Both the position numbers and the translations under genes were made by a program. 64,000 bases of DNA from Clarkia xantiana subsp. parviflora (lineage: Eukaryota > Streptophyta > Magnoliopsida > Myrtales > Onagraceae), in NCBI GenBank assembly GCA_036873135.1, contig JAPTYO010000005.1, positions 6,364,166-6,428,165 on the forward strand. The letters run 5' to 3'. Under the pieces are notes generated by a model that worked only from the letters and a program-made list of their open reading frames with translations, ran no database searches and was not told the origin of the DNA. Each line of letters starts with the position of its first letter. The stretch's first letter is position 1. This document shows positions 44,765 to 55,113 of this stretch, in pieces.

Positions 44765-46720
44765 TCAAGCATAGTGTTTCTTCAAGTGTTCGCCACTAAA
44801 AGAATGCTTTAATACTCTGCCATCGAGGTCTTCCAACTTGTATGCATTCGGGGCCGGCATCCCCACGACCTTGTAAGGTCCTTCCCATTTTGGTGACATC
44901 TTGCTGATTCGATCCAAAAGGGTGAACTCGTTGCGACGCCAAACCAGCTCCCCGACGAAGAACTGTCGGGACTTCACTCGCCGATTGTAGTACGTGGCCG
45001 TCGCCAAACGCATTCGAGCTTGGACTTCATCGGCTTCCCGCCTTTTCTCTTCGAGTAAGTCCAAGTCCAGACGTCTCATTTCATCATTCGTCAGAGGCTC
45101 GTAATATCTCATCCGATGGGACGCCACAGCTACCTCCACGGGGGCGACAGCTTCCGTGCCATAAACGAGGCCAAACGGAGTCTCCCCCGTTGATCGTTTG
45201 GGTGTCGTTCTAACAGCCCAAAGCACGTTTTCCAGTTCGTTCAGCCACTTGCCCTTCAAGGCATAAACCCTCTTCTTCAGGCCATCCATCACGATTTTGT
45301 TGGCTGATTCCACCTGGCCATTAGTCTGAGCATGGCGTACGGAAGCAGTCCGATGCTCGATGTTCAACTCCTCCAGATACTCCCTCACCTGAGAGCCGTT
45401 AAACGGTGGGCCATTGTCGCTGATCACCACCTTAGGAATCCCGTATCTGGACACAATGTGGGTCTGGAAGAACTTGACGATCTGATTCCCCGTCGTTCTG
45501 GCCAATGCCTTCGCCTCTATCCATTTCGAAAAATAATCAATTGCTACAAGTAAATACTTACATTGACCTTGTGCTTGTGGAAGAGGTCCCACCAAGTCGA
45601 TGCCCCACTGCGCGAAGGGCCAAGCGCTCTTGATGGATGTCAGATTAGCGGCCGGAGCCGTGATACTCGGGGCGTATCTTTGGCACGCGTCACAGGATCG
45701 GACCAACGCCGTTGCTTCCTTGCTCATCGTGGGCCAATAATAGCCCAAGTTCAGCACTTTCCTCATAATGGATCGGGCCCCTTCATGACAAGCCGCGACC
45801 CCTTCATGCACCTCCCTCAGGATTCGATTTGTGTCGGGCTCTGCCACACACTTCAAGTACGGAGTTGAGAACCAGCCCTTCTTGTATAGCTGATTATCCA
45901 GCATCACATAATTAGCCGCGATCCGATGTATCCTGTCCGCTGCTACTTTATCATCCGTAGTCAGGTACGCGGCTATCGGGGACATCCAAGTCGGCTCTTC
46001 CTCCGATCTTGTCTCAATGGTACACACCTGTGTCGGGTCGATGGTCGATAAGATCACCTTTTCTAAGAAGTGCACCTTCCGATTTTCTTCCAAGGGTGCC
46101 CCCATGGCAAATTTGCTCAAGGCGTCTGCCTCTACGTTTTCCTCCCTCGGGATTGCTTCGATGTCGAAGCTTTTAAAGCTCTCCTTCAAGGTTTGTACCT
46201 CTCGTAGATACTTCTTCATTATCGGGCTCCTCGCTTCGTATCGCCCTTGAACCTGATTCATGATTAAAGCTGCGTCACACCTCACTCTCAAGTGATCAAC
46301 TCCAGTGCCTCTAGCAATTTTCAGGCCTGTGATAAGAGCCTCATACTCCGCTTCGTTGTTTGTGGCCTTGAATGTTAAAGCCAAGGCATATCGGAGCGGC
46401 TCACCTCCACCCGGTGGTATCAACAAAAAGACTGCTCCTGATCCGTCAGAACTCGAGGAGCCATCTGTGTACATTTCCCAAGTATTTTCCTCGTTTGGCT
46501 GTTCTGATTGCTCTGCCCTCTCTGGTTGTTCTTCTGTCGGGACCTCCATGGTTGCCCCCTCTACAGGGCCCGCTTCTTCTAGATCGGGGGCTGTAGATTC
46601 TGCTATGAAATCCGCCAATGCCTGGCCCTTGATAGCCGTTCTTGGAGCAAAGTGTATGCGAAACTCACTAAGCTCTACTGCCCATTTCACTAATCTTCCC
46701 AACGCATCCGGTCGGTTCAA
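44765..46720 (-). CDS. Gypsy Pol C-terminal part: RNase H and integrase (G1)
   Basis: 651 residues. RNase H at about 80-205 has YTDGSS (D86), NNEAEYEAL (E125), RCDA (D149) and VEADALSKFA (D199); this is the additional, plant-type RNase H found in Tat elements. The integrase zinc finger has H305, H312, C343 and C346. The catalytic triad is D375 (WGIDLVG), D435 (VISDNGPPF) and E471 (TNGQVES), with the usual 35-residue gap. The C-terminal GPY-like region is WEGPYKVVGM (about 613-622). The enzyme would process the RNA template and insert the cDNA in the nucleus. All catalytic residues are kept. The frame is separated from RT by a missing base in an A run at 46719-46723 (five here, six in G3). Confidence 0.93.
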   Translation of the reverse strand: MNRPDALGRLVKWAVELSEFRIHFAPRTAIKGQALADFIAESTAPDLEEAGPVEGATMEVPTEEQPERAEQSEQPNEENTWEMYTDGSSSSDGSGAVFLLIPPGGGEPLRYALALTFKATNNEAEYEALITGLKIARGTGVDHLRVRCDAALIMNQVQGRYEARSPIMKKYLREVQTLKESFKSFDIEAIPREENVEADALSKFAMGAPLEENRKVHFLEKVILSTIDPTQVCTIETRSEEEPTWMSPIAAYLTTDDKVAADRIHRIAANYVMLDNQLYKKGWFSTPYLKCVAEPDTNRILREVHEGVAACHEGARSIMRKVLNLGYYWPTMSKEATALVRSCDACQRYAPSITAPAANLTSIKSAWPFAQWGIDLVGPLPQAQGQCKYLLVAIDYFSKWIEAKALARTTGNQIVKFFQTHIVSRYGIPKVVISDNGPPFNGSQVREYLEELNIEHRTASVRHAQTNGQVESANKIVMDGLKKRVYALKGKWLNELENVLWAVRTTPKRSTGETPFGLVYGTEAVAPVEVAVASHRMRYYEPLTNDEMRRLDLDLLEEKRREADEVQARMRLATATYYNRRVKSRQFFVGELVWRRNEFTLLDRISKMSPKWEGPYKVVGMPAPNAYKLEDLDGRVLKHSFSGEHLKKHYA

Positions 46721-47399
46721 AAATGCTTCAAAGGCTGGTTTGTCAGCACATTGATCTCGTGTGCGTGGAAATAAGGCCTTAGCTTCCGAGCAGTAATAAT
46801 CAACGCAAAGAGGTACTTCTCAACGGCAGGATAATTTAATTCAGACTTGGCAAACGCCTTGCTTACATAATAGACGGGGACTTGATTACCCTCGACAACC
46901 TTCACTAACACAGAACTAATGGCAAATTCAGAAACAGCCAAATAAAGATAGAGCAGCTCGCCTGGAACCGGTTTCGCCAACGGCGGGAGGGTGCGAAGGT
47001 GTTGCTTGAGTGCTTGGAACGCCTCTTCACACTTGGCGGTCCACTCAAATTTCTTGTTGGCCCTCAGGACTTCAAAAAATGGCATTGATCGGTCGCTGGC
47101 TTTGGACAGGAAGCGATTCATTGCAGCTAATCGGCCATTCAGCACTTGTACCTCCCGATGGTTTATCGGAGACTGCATCTCCTCGATCGCCCTCAGCTTC
47201 TCGGGATTCACCTCAATTCCTCTCTGGCTCACCATAAAGCCCAAAAATTTCCCTGAGTGGACTCCGAAGGCGCATTTCGTCGGGTTTAAGCGAACTTGAT
47301 GAAGCCTCATCCGCTCAAACGCCATGGTTAGGTTGTGTACATGATCCTCGGCTCGTCGGGACTTCACCAGCATATCATCCACGTAAGCCTCCATGGTTT
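46717..47399 (-). pseudogene. Gypsy RT C-terminal part, frame-shifted (G1)
   Basis: 225 residues beginning MEAYVDDMLVKS, which holds the second half of the RT catalytic site (YVDD). It goes on through LGFMVSQRGIEVNPEKLRAI and AMNRFLSKASDRSMPFFEVL to the typical RNase H of gypsy Pol (YYVSKAFAKSELNYPAVEKY, LTNQPLKHF). It is cut off from the first half by an extra base in a C run at 47400-47405 (six here, five in G3). Confidence 0.9.
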
Positions 47400-50119
47400 C
47401 CCCCCAGCATATCTCCGAACAGCTTGTTCACCATCCGCTGGTAGGTGGCCCCCGCATTAATCAATCCGAAAGGCATGACATCGTAGTGATAGATGTCACT
47501 GTCTGCGTAAAACGCTGTATGGGGAGCGTCTTCCTTGGCCATCTTGATTTGGTTGTAGCCTGAATACGCATCCATGAAACTCAACAGCTCATGTCCCGAC
47601 GTGGCATCCACCAGCTGGTCGATTCTCGGAAGTGGATAACAGTCCTTCGGGCAAGCCTTATTCAGGTCGCGGAAATCCACACACATTCGCCATTTCCCGT
47701 TAGTCTTCTTCACCAGCACTGGATTAGCAACCCATGTTTGGAATCGGAGTTCTTTAATGAACCCAGCGTCGAGCAACCTTCCCACCTCCTGCTGGATCGC
47801 GATCTTCTTGTCTGTGCCCATCGGGCGCCTTTTCTGTGTGATAGGTTTGATCGCGGGATCTATCTTCAGCTCATGTACGATCACATCGGGGCTGATTCCT
47901 GGCATATCGCTCGGGGACCAGGCAAACAGCTCCTTGAACTCCTTCAGCAACTCAATCAGTTCTCGGGCTGTTTTCTCGGTCAAAGCGGACCCGATTTTCA
48001 CCTTCCGCTGAGGTCCGTCAATCTCGACTTCTTTTAAATCTTCTACGGGGGCGGGACGCCCGAACTCCTCTCTAGGATCTGTGTCTGTCTGGAGGACAGT
48101 CATGGCCTCTCGCCTCCTCCTTCGGGTGGCATTGACATAGCATTTTCGAGAAGCTACCTGATCACCCTTGACTTCTCCGACTCCGTGGTCGGTCGGGAAT
48201 TTCATCTTCTGGTGTACTGTCGAGGCAACTGTCATCAAGGGGTTGATGGTGGTTCTCCCGATAATCGCGTTGTAAGTCCCCGCGGAATCAACTACCACGA
48301 ACTCCACGTTCCTCCTTTCTGATTTCCACCCACTACCAAACTCCACTGGTAAGCTGATTACCCCTAGCGGATAGGAGGTAGAGCCAGAGAACCCGACCAT
48401 CGGGAAGTTTGCCTCCTTCAGATCTTTCTTCGTTTTCCCCATAGCCTCCAGCGCGTCCATGAATAGAATATCGGAGGAGCTCCCTCCGTCGATTAGAATT
48501 CGCTTCATTTCGAACCCATCTACATCCAAGGTTACCACCAAGGCGTCGTCGTGCGGAGTTTCCACGCCTATGAGATCTTCCGACGAAAAGGAGATTACCA
48601 TCTCTTCTTTCAAGGTCCAGGATCGGGACCTCTTACCCAGCACCACCGCCGTAGGGATTCTAGAGGCATAAACCTCTCGGGCGAATGAAGAATCACCTCC
48701 AGCAGCAAACCCTCCATGAATCACATTGATAGTGCCCCGTCTCTCCTTACGAGCACCGGATGACTCTGGGTCGGTTCTCTTCTTCTTTGGGGACCGATCG
48801 CGGGATCGGGAACGGGACCGCGATCGGGACCGAGAGCGGGATCGACACCGCTTATCCCCGACGAATTCCTTGAGCTTCCCCTTCTGGATCAGCTTTTCGA
48901 TCTCCTTCTTCAGTTCCCGACAGTGGTTGGTGTCGTGACCATTTGCGCGGTGAAATCGGCAGTAGCGATCCGTGCGAGATCCCAAGAATTCTCCGTCCTT
49001 CTTTGGGGGGTACCTGGAGATACCTTGTCGTTCCATGACCGTCAATACCTCCGCCATGGAGCAGTTGAGAGGAATGTCGAGATCCTCCCGCTTATCCTTC
49101 CTTGAAGAACGCCTATCGTCCCTTCGATCAGGGCGGCCTCGATTCCGACTACTTTCGGGTTTACCCTTTGACTTACGATCGTCGAAAGGTTTAACCGACT
49201 GCTTCCCTTTGTTCGACTTTGGGGGCTCCAACTCTCCCGCGGCTATCTTTGACTCCTGGACATCGATTTGCCGTTTTACCCTCTTCTGTAGTGCCTCCAT
49301 ATTCCACACAGCCTTTTCAGCTACACTGTGCATTAGGTCGGAACCGTAGGGGGCCGTTAAGTTCCGGATAAAGGTACGGATGGTTTCTCCCTCCGAGATC
49401 TCCTCATCAATCTCTGCCACACTGGCAGTGTACCGCTGGTAATAGTGCGCCAGCGATTCGTCGGGCCTCTGTACCACCTGGGTCAGGGACCTCACACTCT
49501 TCAGCAAACGTCTTCGACCCTGGTACTGCTGAATGAACCGGTCGTGCATATCTGCCCAGCAAGTGATGCAGCCTGGGGGCAGACTAAAGAACCAGGTCAG
49601 GGCTCTTTCTCCAAGTGTGTTCGGGAACAGCGTACACACTATGTCTTCATTCGGGGCTCTTCCCAGACATGCCATGAGGTGCTTCTGGACATGACGAACT
49701 GGATCTCCTTCACCATCGTACTCCTTTATCGTGGGGATACCCAGCCCTGGTGGGGCTAGGGTGTCTATGAGTCGGGGAACGAAGGGATGAGTAGACCGAT
49801 CCCTCAGCTCCGATACCAGCGGCTTCTGCTCTCCCATGCAGATGTTCACGATCTTTACCACCTGATCGGGGGTAATGGGACCATTCAGGGGAATGGTCCT
49901 GTGCTGTACTGGCCCTGGCCCATCAACCACGAACCTCTCTGGCTGAGTGGACACCCTACTCCTGTCCTGACCTCGGGGCGGAGCTTCCTGCGCGTTCCGA
50001 ACCTCTGCTGGTGGGGCCAATTCTTCCAACGGGGGCATCTCCTCCTGCCTCCTCGCGGCCTCCCTCCGATCTAAGAGAGCCTCCACGGCTGCCAAAAACA
50101 TGGGCATGGCTTCTGCCAC
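47375..50119 (-). CDS. Gag, protease and first half of RT (G1)
   Basis: 914 residues in one frame. The gag capsid region is about 115-265 (GERALTWFFSLPPGCITCWA, WADMHDRFIQQYQGRRRLL, YYQRYTASVAEI). A zinc-finger-like motif follows at about 387-400 (CRFHRANGHDTNHC). An Arg-Ser dipeptide repeat follows at about 424-442. The protease is about 530-625 with D544 in ILIDGGSSSDIL. RT begins near 755 (PITQKRRPM, WRMCVDFRDLNKACPKDCYP, MDAYSGYNQIKM, YDVMPFGLINAGATYQRM). Gag and Pol are thus fused in one frame, as in other Tat elements. The true gag start lies further upstream (50360), lost through a shift at 50207-50213. The frame ends at the C run near 47400 before YVDD. Confidence 0.92.
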   Translation of the reverse strand: MAEAMPMFLAAVEALLDRREAARRQEEMPPLEELAPPAEVRNAQEAPPRGQDRSRVSTQPERFVVDGPGPVQHRTIPLNGPITPDQVVKIVNICMGEQKPLVSELRDRSTHPFVPRLIDTLAPPGLGIPTIKEYDGEGDPVRHVQKHLMACLGRAPNEDIVCTLFPNTLGERALTWFFSLPPGCITCWADMHDRFIQQYQGRRRLLKSVRSLTQVVQRPDESLAHYYQRYTASVAEIDEEISEGETIRTFIRNLTAPYGSDLMHSVAEKAVWNMEALQKRVKRQIDVQESKIAAGELEPPKSNKGKQSVKPFDDRKSKGKPESSRNRGRPDRRDDRRSSRKDKREDLDIPLNCSMAEVLTVMERQGISRYPPKKDGEFLGSRTDRYCRFHRANGHDTNHCRELKKEIEKLIQKGKLKEFVGDKRCRSRSRSRSRSRSRSRDRSPKKKRTDPESSGARKERRGTINVIHGGFAAGGDSSFAREVYASRIPTAVVLGKRSRSWTLKEEMVISFSSEDLIGVETPHDDALVVTLDVDGFEMKRILIDGGSSSDILFMDALEAMGKTKKDLKEANFPMVGFSGSTSYPLGVISLPVEFGSGWKSERRNVEFVVVDSAGTYNAIIGRTTINPLMTVASTVHQKMKFPTDHGVGEVKGDQVASRKCYVNATRRRRREAMTVLQTDTDPREEFGRPAPVEDLKEVEIDGPQRKVKIGSALTEKTARELIELLKEFKELFAWSPSDMPGISPDVIVHELKIDPAIKPITQKRRPMGTDKKIAIQQEVGRLLDAGFIKELRFQTWVANPVLVKKTNGKWRMCVDFRDLNKACPKDCYPLPRIDQLVDATSGHELLSFMDAYSGYNQIKMAKEDAPHTAFYADSDIYHYDVMPFGLINAGATYQRMVNKLFGDMLGGNHGGLRG

Positions 50120-50362
50120 GGCTCTTGTCAGGTCCGTAGCTGGGGGAGCCTCCTGCCCCCTATTGCCCTGGTGCTGAGCAGCAATGTCTTCGGGACCTTC
50201 ATTGTGCCCCCCCTGTCTGGGAGAGCTCAGCCGGGGGAAGGTTCTGGTTTTCCTCCTGTTCTGGTAGTGAATTCAGAGTTGTTGCAGCGGGGTGACGGGA
50301 ACCACCAGATTGTCCCTGTCTTCTGTGCTTGCCAGCCGCCATCGATCGAGTAGAAGGCATAT
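50120..50362 (-). pseudogene. Gag N-terminus, frame-shifted (G1)
   Basis: The presumed start is at 50360 (MPSTRSMAAGKHRRQG), about 35 bp inside the LTR. The frame shifts in a run of seven C (50207-50213; six G in G3) before joining the long frame. The reading frame extends back into the LTR without a reason to be translated there. Confidence 0.75.
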
Positions 50363-50374
50363 CAGCTTTTTGTT

Positions 50375-50396
50375 TGATTCCCACAGACGGCGCCAA
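50375..50396 (-). promoter_or_regulatory. Primer binding site of G1
   Basis: Reverse strand TGGCGCCGTCTGTGGG directly after the 5' LTR. TGGCGCC is common to gypsy PBSs; I do not assign the tRNA. Confidence 0.85.
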
Positions 50397-51113
50397 TGTT
50401 GGATCACGGTGGAACTCCGGTATGGACTTTGACGGAGATCCTAGCTCCTTCGCTCCACGCAATCCTGCAAGAGGGGATAGACCGGGCGGTGACCTAGAAT
50501 CCCTCTCTGATGCTTAAATGAGTGCCTAGTACGAACTGGCAAGCAATAATCTCAAAGGGTATGTAATTCAACGTAAGTGATCTGAGGTGACCTCTGCCCT
50601 TTTTTAGGCGAAAAGGTACCTCAGTTACCTGGTGAACCGTTGGGGGTGGTTAGCCCGTATCCCGCATATCTCGGGTGTGATCCCGCCTATCTAGGCCATG
50701 ATCTCGCTTATCTCGGCCACGCCCCGCGTATCTCGGCCACGCTCTGTGTATCTTAACCACGTTCCGCGTATCTCGGCCACGCCCCGCGTATCTCGGCCTT
50801 ATCCTCTGATAACGAGTCCCGACTAACGTCGGGGACTCCAGAGTTATCTCGTTGTGTCACCGCTCGGGGCCCCTCGTCATCGTGACAGGGCCTATTGTTC
50901 TCAGGGATTCATCATCGGGGCCTACTTAAAGGCTTCTCATCGGGAGCTTCCAGCTCGCCTATCTGGTCCGACTCTGTCGGGACCTTTCATCATCGGGACT
51001 CCCTCTGTCGGGACCCTTTGCCTTGGTCTTCTTGACCTCCATTTTAGGGCCCAGTGGGCCTACTTGCCGTTTCCTCACCGTTAAGAGCCTAATGGTGATA
51101 GCGGAACCCATCA
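50397..51113 (-). repeat. 5' LTR of G1 (717 bp), TATA altered
   Basis: Same length and ends as the 3' LTR. The promoter motif that reads CCTATAAAAGG in the 3' LTR reads CCTAAAAAAGG here (about 50599-50609). Confidence 0.95.
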
Positions 51114-51118
51114 CCGAG

Positions 51119-51654
51119 TAAGGTTCCCCTTGCTCGGGTAACCCGAGCAGGACCTTGGGGGTACCCCCATCCGTCCGGACGAGCTCCCCTCGTCCGGACC
51201 CTCACCCCCGGCTGATATTTCGCCCGGGACTTTCCATTAGAGGCCGCATACCGATACTTTTCTATGATAAACTTACCTACGATCAAACCGGGGTCAAAGG
51301 CACCTTATTTATGGTCAAGGCCAACTCATATTACGAAACTGCCACAACCGGACCAGGGAACCACTGGAACAGGGGCGGTCCAATAGAAACTCTATAAATA
51401 GAGAGCTCATCCCCTCATTTGAAGGTAATCACTCTCTCTATAAGCTCACCCTCTCTCTAGAAGCTCTTACTGACTTAAGCTTCAGAGTGGGCTTACCGGG
51501 ACCCCCCTCCCCCCGTACCCTAGGAAGGTAAGCGAGGAAAGGAGAAGGGAATCCGAGAAGAAAAGAGCCCAAGGAGTGGAAATACGGGAAGAAGAAGCCC
51601 ATTAAGGAGAAGATCGAGAATGAGAAGCCCACAGAGAAGACTCGTGTGCAAACA
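51119..51654 (+). repeat. 5' LTR of G2, right piece
   Basis: Continues the LTR after the G1 insertion (TAAGGTTCCCCTTGCTCGGG) and ends GTGCAAACA. CTCTATAAATAGAG (about 51391-51404) is a clear TATA box. The two pieces add up to 831 bp. Confidence 0.85.
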
Positions 51655-52104
51655 CTGGCGCCATCTGCGGATTCGAGCAAGAAGCACGTAGCCTACTACC
51701 TAAGCTCGATCGCAACAAACAATATGCAAACAGGGTACAACGGGGGCAGTAGTAGTCAAGCACCTAGGATGGGTCTTCAAGAATCAAAAACAGGGGAGCA
51801 ATAGAAGAAGATGGAAGACCAACTACCACCTAAAGAATATCAACTGCTCCTGGATAGCACCCCATCAACCTCCACAACAACATAGTGGAGGATAAGCCAA
51901 GAACTACCTCCATCACCCCCAAGGACAAAAAAGTGGACAATCGGAGCAACGATAAATACAATCCATGGAGGCCTAGCCTCAGGAGGAGAAACAGACTATG
52001 CAAGAGAGGTGTATGCTACACAGTCATGGGAAAAACAAAAGGCACAGGAAGGGAAGCATAGGGGGGGGGGGGCATCCACCTTGGTGGAAAGGACATAAAC
52101 AAAC

Positions 52105-53079
52105 GTGAGCCTAACTAACAACGAGGCACTTGTAGTGACCATCGGCATCAAGGATTACCAAGTAAAGAGGATCTTGGTGAACGAAGGAAGTTCGACAATT
52201 ATCCTGGCATTCGATACAATGATAAAGATTGGGATGAAGAAAAGAGACCTGAAGCCCCTATATAACCCACTAACAGACTTCCAAGGAGCATCGTCATATC
52301 CAATGGGAACAATCACTTTGCCAGTGACATTGGAGGATGAGGAAACAAACCTTACCTTCGACGCTAGCTTTGTCGTAGTGGAAAAATTGCCCGGTTACAA
52401 TGGAATGCTAGGATGTACCTCAATAAACAAATATGGCATGATTCTGTCTATAGCATTTCAGGTACTCAAATTCCGAGGAGGAAAAGGAGTAGGCGAGGTT
52501 AAAGGAGACCCATGGGTCGCACGGATATGCTTCAGTGACATATGGAAGGAGGAAGCCAACAAGCTCTCGCCAGATGTGTTTCTCATTGACACGGACCTAA
52601 GGGAGGAATATGGAAGACCAGCTCCTACGGAAGACATAAAGGAAGTTTTAATAGAAGAGCTAGACAGAAAAATACGGCTGGGAACAACACTCTCCAAAAA
52701 GGATGAAGATGACTTAGTAGCACTCCTCAAGGAGTACAAGGATCTATTCGCATGGTCTCCAAGCGATATGCCAGGAATAAGCGAAGAAGTAATCTCGCAA
52801 AAGTTAAACATTAATGAGTCAACCCGACCAATAGCACAAAAAAGACGATCACTAGGGGAACCCAAGAAGATCGCAATCCGAGAGGAGGTGGGCAAACTAC
52901 TAGACGCTGAGTTCATACAAGAAATAAGATTCCAAACATGGGTAGAAAACCCAGTATTGGTGAGAAAGAACAATGGAAGATGGCGAATGTGCATTGACTA
53001 CCGCGACTTGAACAACGCATGTCCGAAAGATGCATACCCGATTCCACGAATAGACCAGCTAGTAGACTCCACAACATGA
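52105..53079 (+). pseudogene. Protease and RT N-terminal part (G2)
   Basis: 324 residues. The protease motif is ILVNEGSSTIIL, in which the catalytic Asp of the family motif (LIDGGSS) is Asn, so cleavage activity would be lost. It continues with DTDLREEYGRPAPTEDIKEV, FAWSPSDMPGISEEVI, KRRSLGEPKKIA and WRMCIDYRDLNNACPKDAYP. It ends at a TGA (53077-53079) before the RT palm. Confidence 0.88.
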
Positions 53080-54650
53080 CATGAAATAATAAGCCTCATG
53101 GGCGCATACTCAGGGTACAACCAAATTAAGATGTGCCCAGAAGATGCACCACACACGGCTTTTTACGCGGACAGTGAAGTCTATCACTACAAAGTGATGC
53201 CTTTCGGATTAATAAATGCAGGAGCAACGTACCAAAGGATGGTCAACAAGCTATTTGGAGATATGATTGAGAACACGATGGAGGCATACATTGACGACAT
53301 GATCGTCAAGTCCAAAGTAAAAGCAAGCCATGAGGCTGAATTGCGGAAGGTATTTGAGAAAATGCGCATCCATAAAGTATGATTAAACCCGCAAAAATGC
53401 GTGTTTGGAGTGCAATCAGGAAAATTTCTTGGCTTCATGGTAAGCCAAAGAGGAATTGAGGCGAACCCCGAAAATCTACTTGCACACGAAGAAATGAAAT
53501 CACCCACCAAGCCCAAGGAAGTACAACGGCTTAACGGGAGGCTGGCATCCTTGAATCGTTTCCTCTCAAAGATAGGTGACAAAGCGCTACTCTTATTTGA
53601 AGTATTGCGAACAAACAAGAGATTCGAATGGACGCCTAGATGTGAAGAAGTGTTCCAACAGTTAAAACAACACATAAGAACACTGCCACCCCTAGCACAT
53701 CTAGTTTCGGAGGGGGGGGGGGGAACTATACTTGTACATCTCATTAAGCGAGACGACAGTTATCTCAGCACTAATAAGGGAGGAGAATGGAGTTCAATTT
53801 CCAATATACTTCGTAAGTAAGACACTCGCAAAGTACGAAGTAAATTACATGCCAATAGAGAAATATCTATTTTCCCTAGTAGTCACAACAATGAAGCTCA
53901 GACCATATTTCCATGCATATGAGATAGTGGTACTTACAAATCAACATTTTAAACACCTACTCCAAAGACCCAGAGTGTCAGGGAGGATGGTCAAATGGGT
54001 AATAGAGCTAAGCGTTCAGAATAAACTTGGCCCCAAGAACGGCCATCAAAGGTCAGGCCTTAGCAGGTTTCATAGCGGAATTCATAGGCACACAACCAGA
54101 CACAATAGAAGAGAACCCACCAAAGCAAGAAGTGGAGGGGGGGACAACAATGAGGACGTCTGGACGATGTACACAGATGGATCCTCTAACCAGGAAGGAT
54201 CGGGGGCAGGCCTCGTAATAATACCACCTCAAGAGGGAACTCCGTTGCGCTATGCTATGGCTTTGACATTCCGCGCTACAAACAGTGAGGCAGAATATGA
54301 AGCTCTGCTCACAAGCCTGCGAATAGCAAGAGGTATGGGAGTAAAACACTTGGAAGTAAGATGCGACTCCCAAATAGTGGTGAACCAAGTCAAATGGGAC
54401 TACAACGCCAAATCCCCAAATATGCGACAGTACTTGCAAGAGGTGCAAATAGAAATAGGAGGTTTTGAAACCTTCAAAATAACGGCCATACCAAGAGAGG
54501 AAAATGGGGACGCCGACTCATTGTGTAAGTTCGCCCTAGGGATCCCACAAGAAAAAGAAGTGGATTTTGCGGAAAAAAAATACTACTACCAGCCTATGAT
54601 AGACGAGAGGTACTGGCAATTGAGGCACCGTCAATCGATGAGGCAACTAA
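53080..54650 (+). pseudogene. RT C-terminal part and RNase H (G2)
   Basis: Frames: 53098-53382 (GAYSGYNQIKM, FGLINAGATYQRM, YIDDMIVKS), a stop at 53380-53382, then 53401-53820, then 53732-54658 with a short detour at 54027-54218. Shifts coincide with a run of 12 G near 53712-53723 and a run of seven G near 54137. RNase H motifs YTDGSSNQEGSG, NSEAEYEALL, RCDSQIV and DADSLCKFA are present. The sequence is clearly related to G1/G3 but AT-richer and diverged. Confidence 0.85.
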
Positions 54651-54654
54651 TTGG

Positions 54655-55113
54655 ATGACACTAATCATTCGATACCTGAGCACGGGACTATTACCAGAAG
54701 AGGTAGTGGAGGCGGCAAGGGTAGAAAGGCTAGCGGTCAATTACCTCATCATTAATGGCATGCTATACAAAAGGGGATACTTCACTCCTTACATGAGATG
54801 TGTGGCGGACCCGGAAAAGGGTCGAATACTAAAAGAACTACACGAAGGGCAGGCCTCTTGCCACGAGGGAGCAAGGACAATAGTGACGAAGGCCCTCAAC
54901 CAAGGGTACTACTGGCCAACAATGAACAAGGAGGCCACGGAGATGCTACAGAAATGTGATGCGTGCCAAAGATACTCAAAGAACATAACCGCCCCAGCAT
55001 CCAACCTTATGTCCATTACAAGCGCATGGCCCTTCGCTAAATGGGGCATCGATTTGATCGGCCCATTGCCCATCTCCAAAAGCCAAATGAGATACATCCT
55101 GGTAGCTATAGAC
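54655..55113 (+). pseudogene. Integrase N-terminal part, truncated by G3 (G2)
   Basis: Zinc-finger motif HEGQASCHEGARTI and CDACQRYS, then WGIDLIGPLPISKSQMRYIL with the first catalytic Asp. It ends at VAID where G3 begins. TAGAC (55109-55113) is the presumed target copy. Confidence 0.9.

Larger units (their letters stand above)
41728..51113 (-). mobile_element. G1: full-length Ty3/gypsy Tat-lineage (Retand-like) element, reverse
   Basis: 9,386 bp with two 717-bp LTRs (TGATGGGTTCCGC...GTGATCCAACA) and TSD CCGAG on both sides (41723-41727, 51114-51118). Reading in reverse: 5' LTR, PBS TGGCGCCGTCTGTGGG, gag, protease, RT, RNase H, integrase, tandem repeats, antisense ORF, PPT, 3' LTR. By eye the LTRs differ at about 12 positions, which makes it a recent insertion. 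Three single-base frameshifts, all in homopolymers, break gag-pol. It sits in the LTR of G2. The placement in Tat/Retand rests on the tandem array plus antisense ORF after pol and on the Tat-type polyprotein. Confidence 0.93.
51656..55113 (+). mobile_element. G2 interior: gypsy element lacking gag, cut by G3
   Basis: PBS TGGCGCCATCTGCGG at 51656. The next 300 bp hold traces of a leader and a gag N-terminus, then jump to the end of gag (INTIHGGLASGGETDYAREV, about 51943). Most of gag, including capsid and zinc finger, is deleted. Pol follows in broken frames up to the integrase core, where G3 interrupts it at 55114. A run of 12 G lies at 52061-52072. The 3' LTR is not in the window. Confidence 0.85.

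Noticed and set aside
52061..52072. Run of 12 G as a possible G-quadruplex or structural signal
   Set aside because: Isolated homopolymer in a decayed element; slippage or assembly error is simpler.
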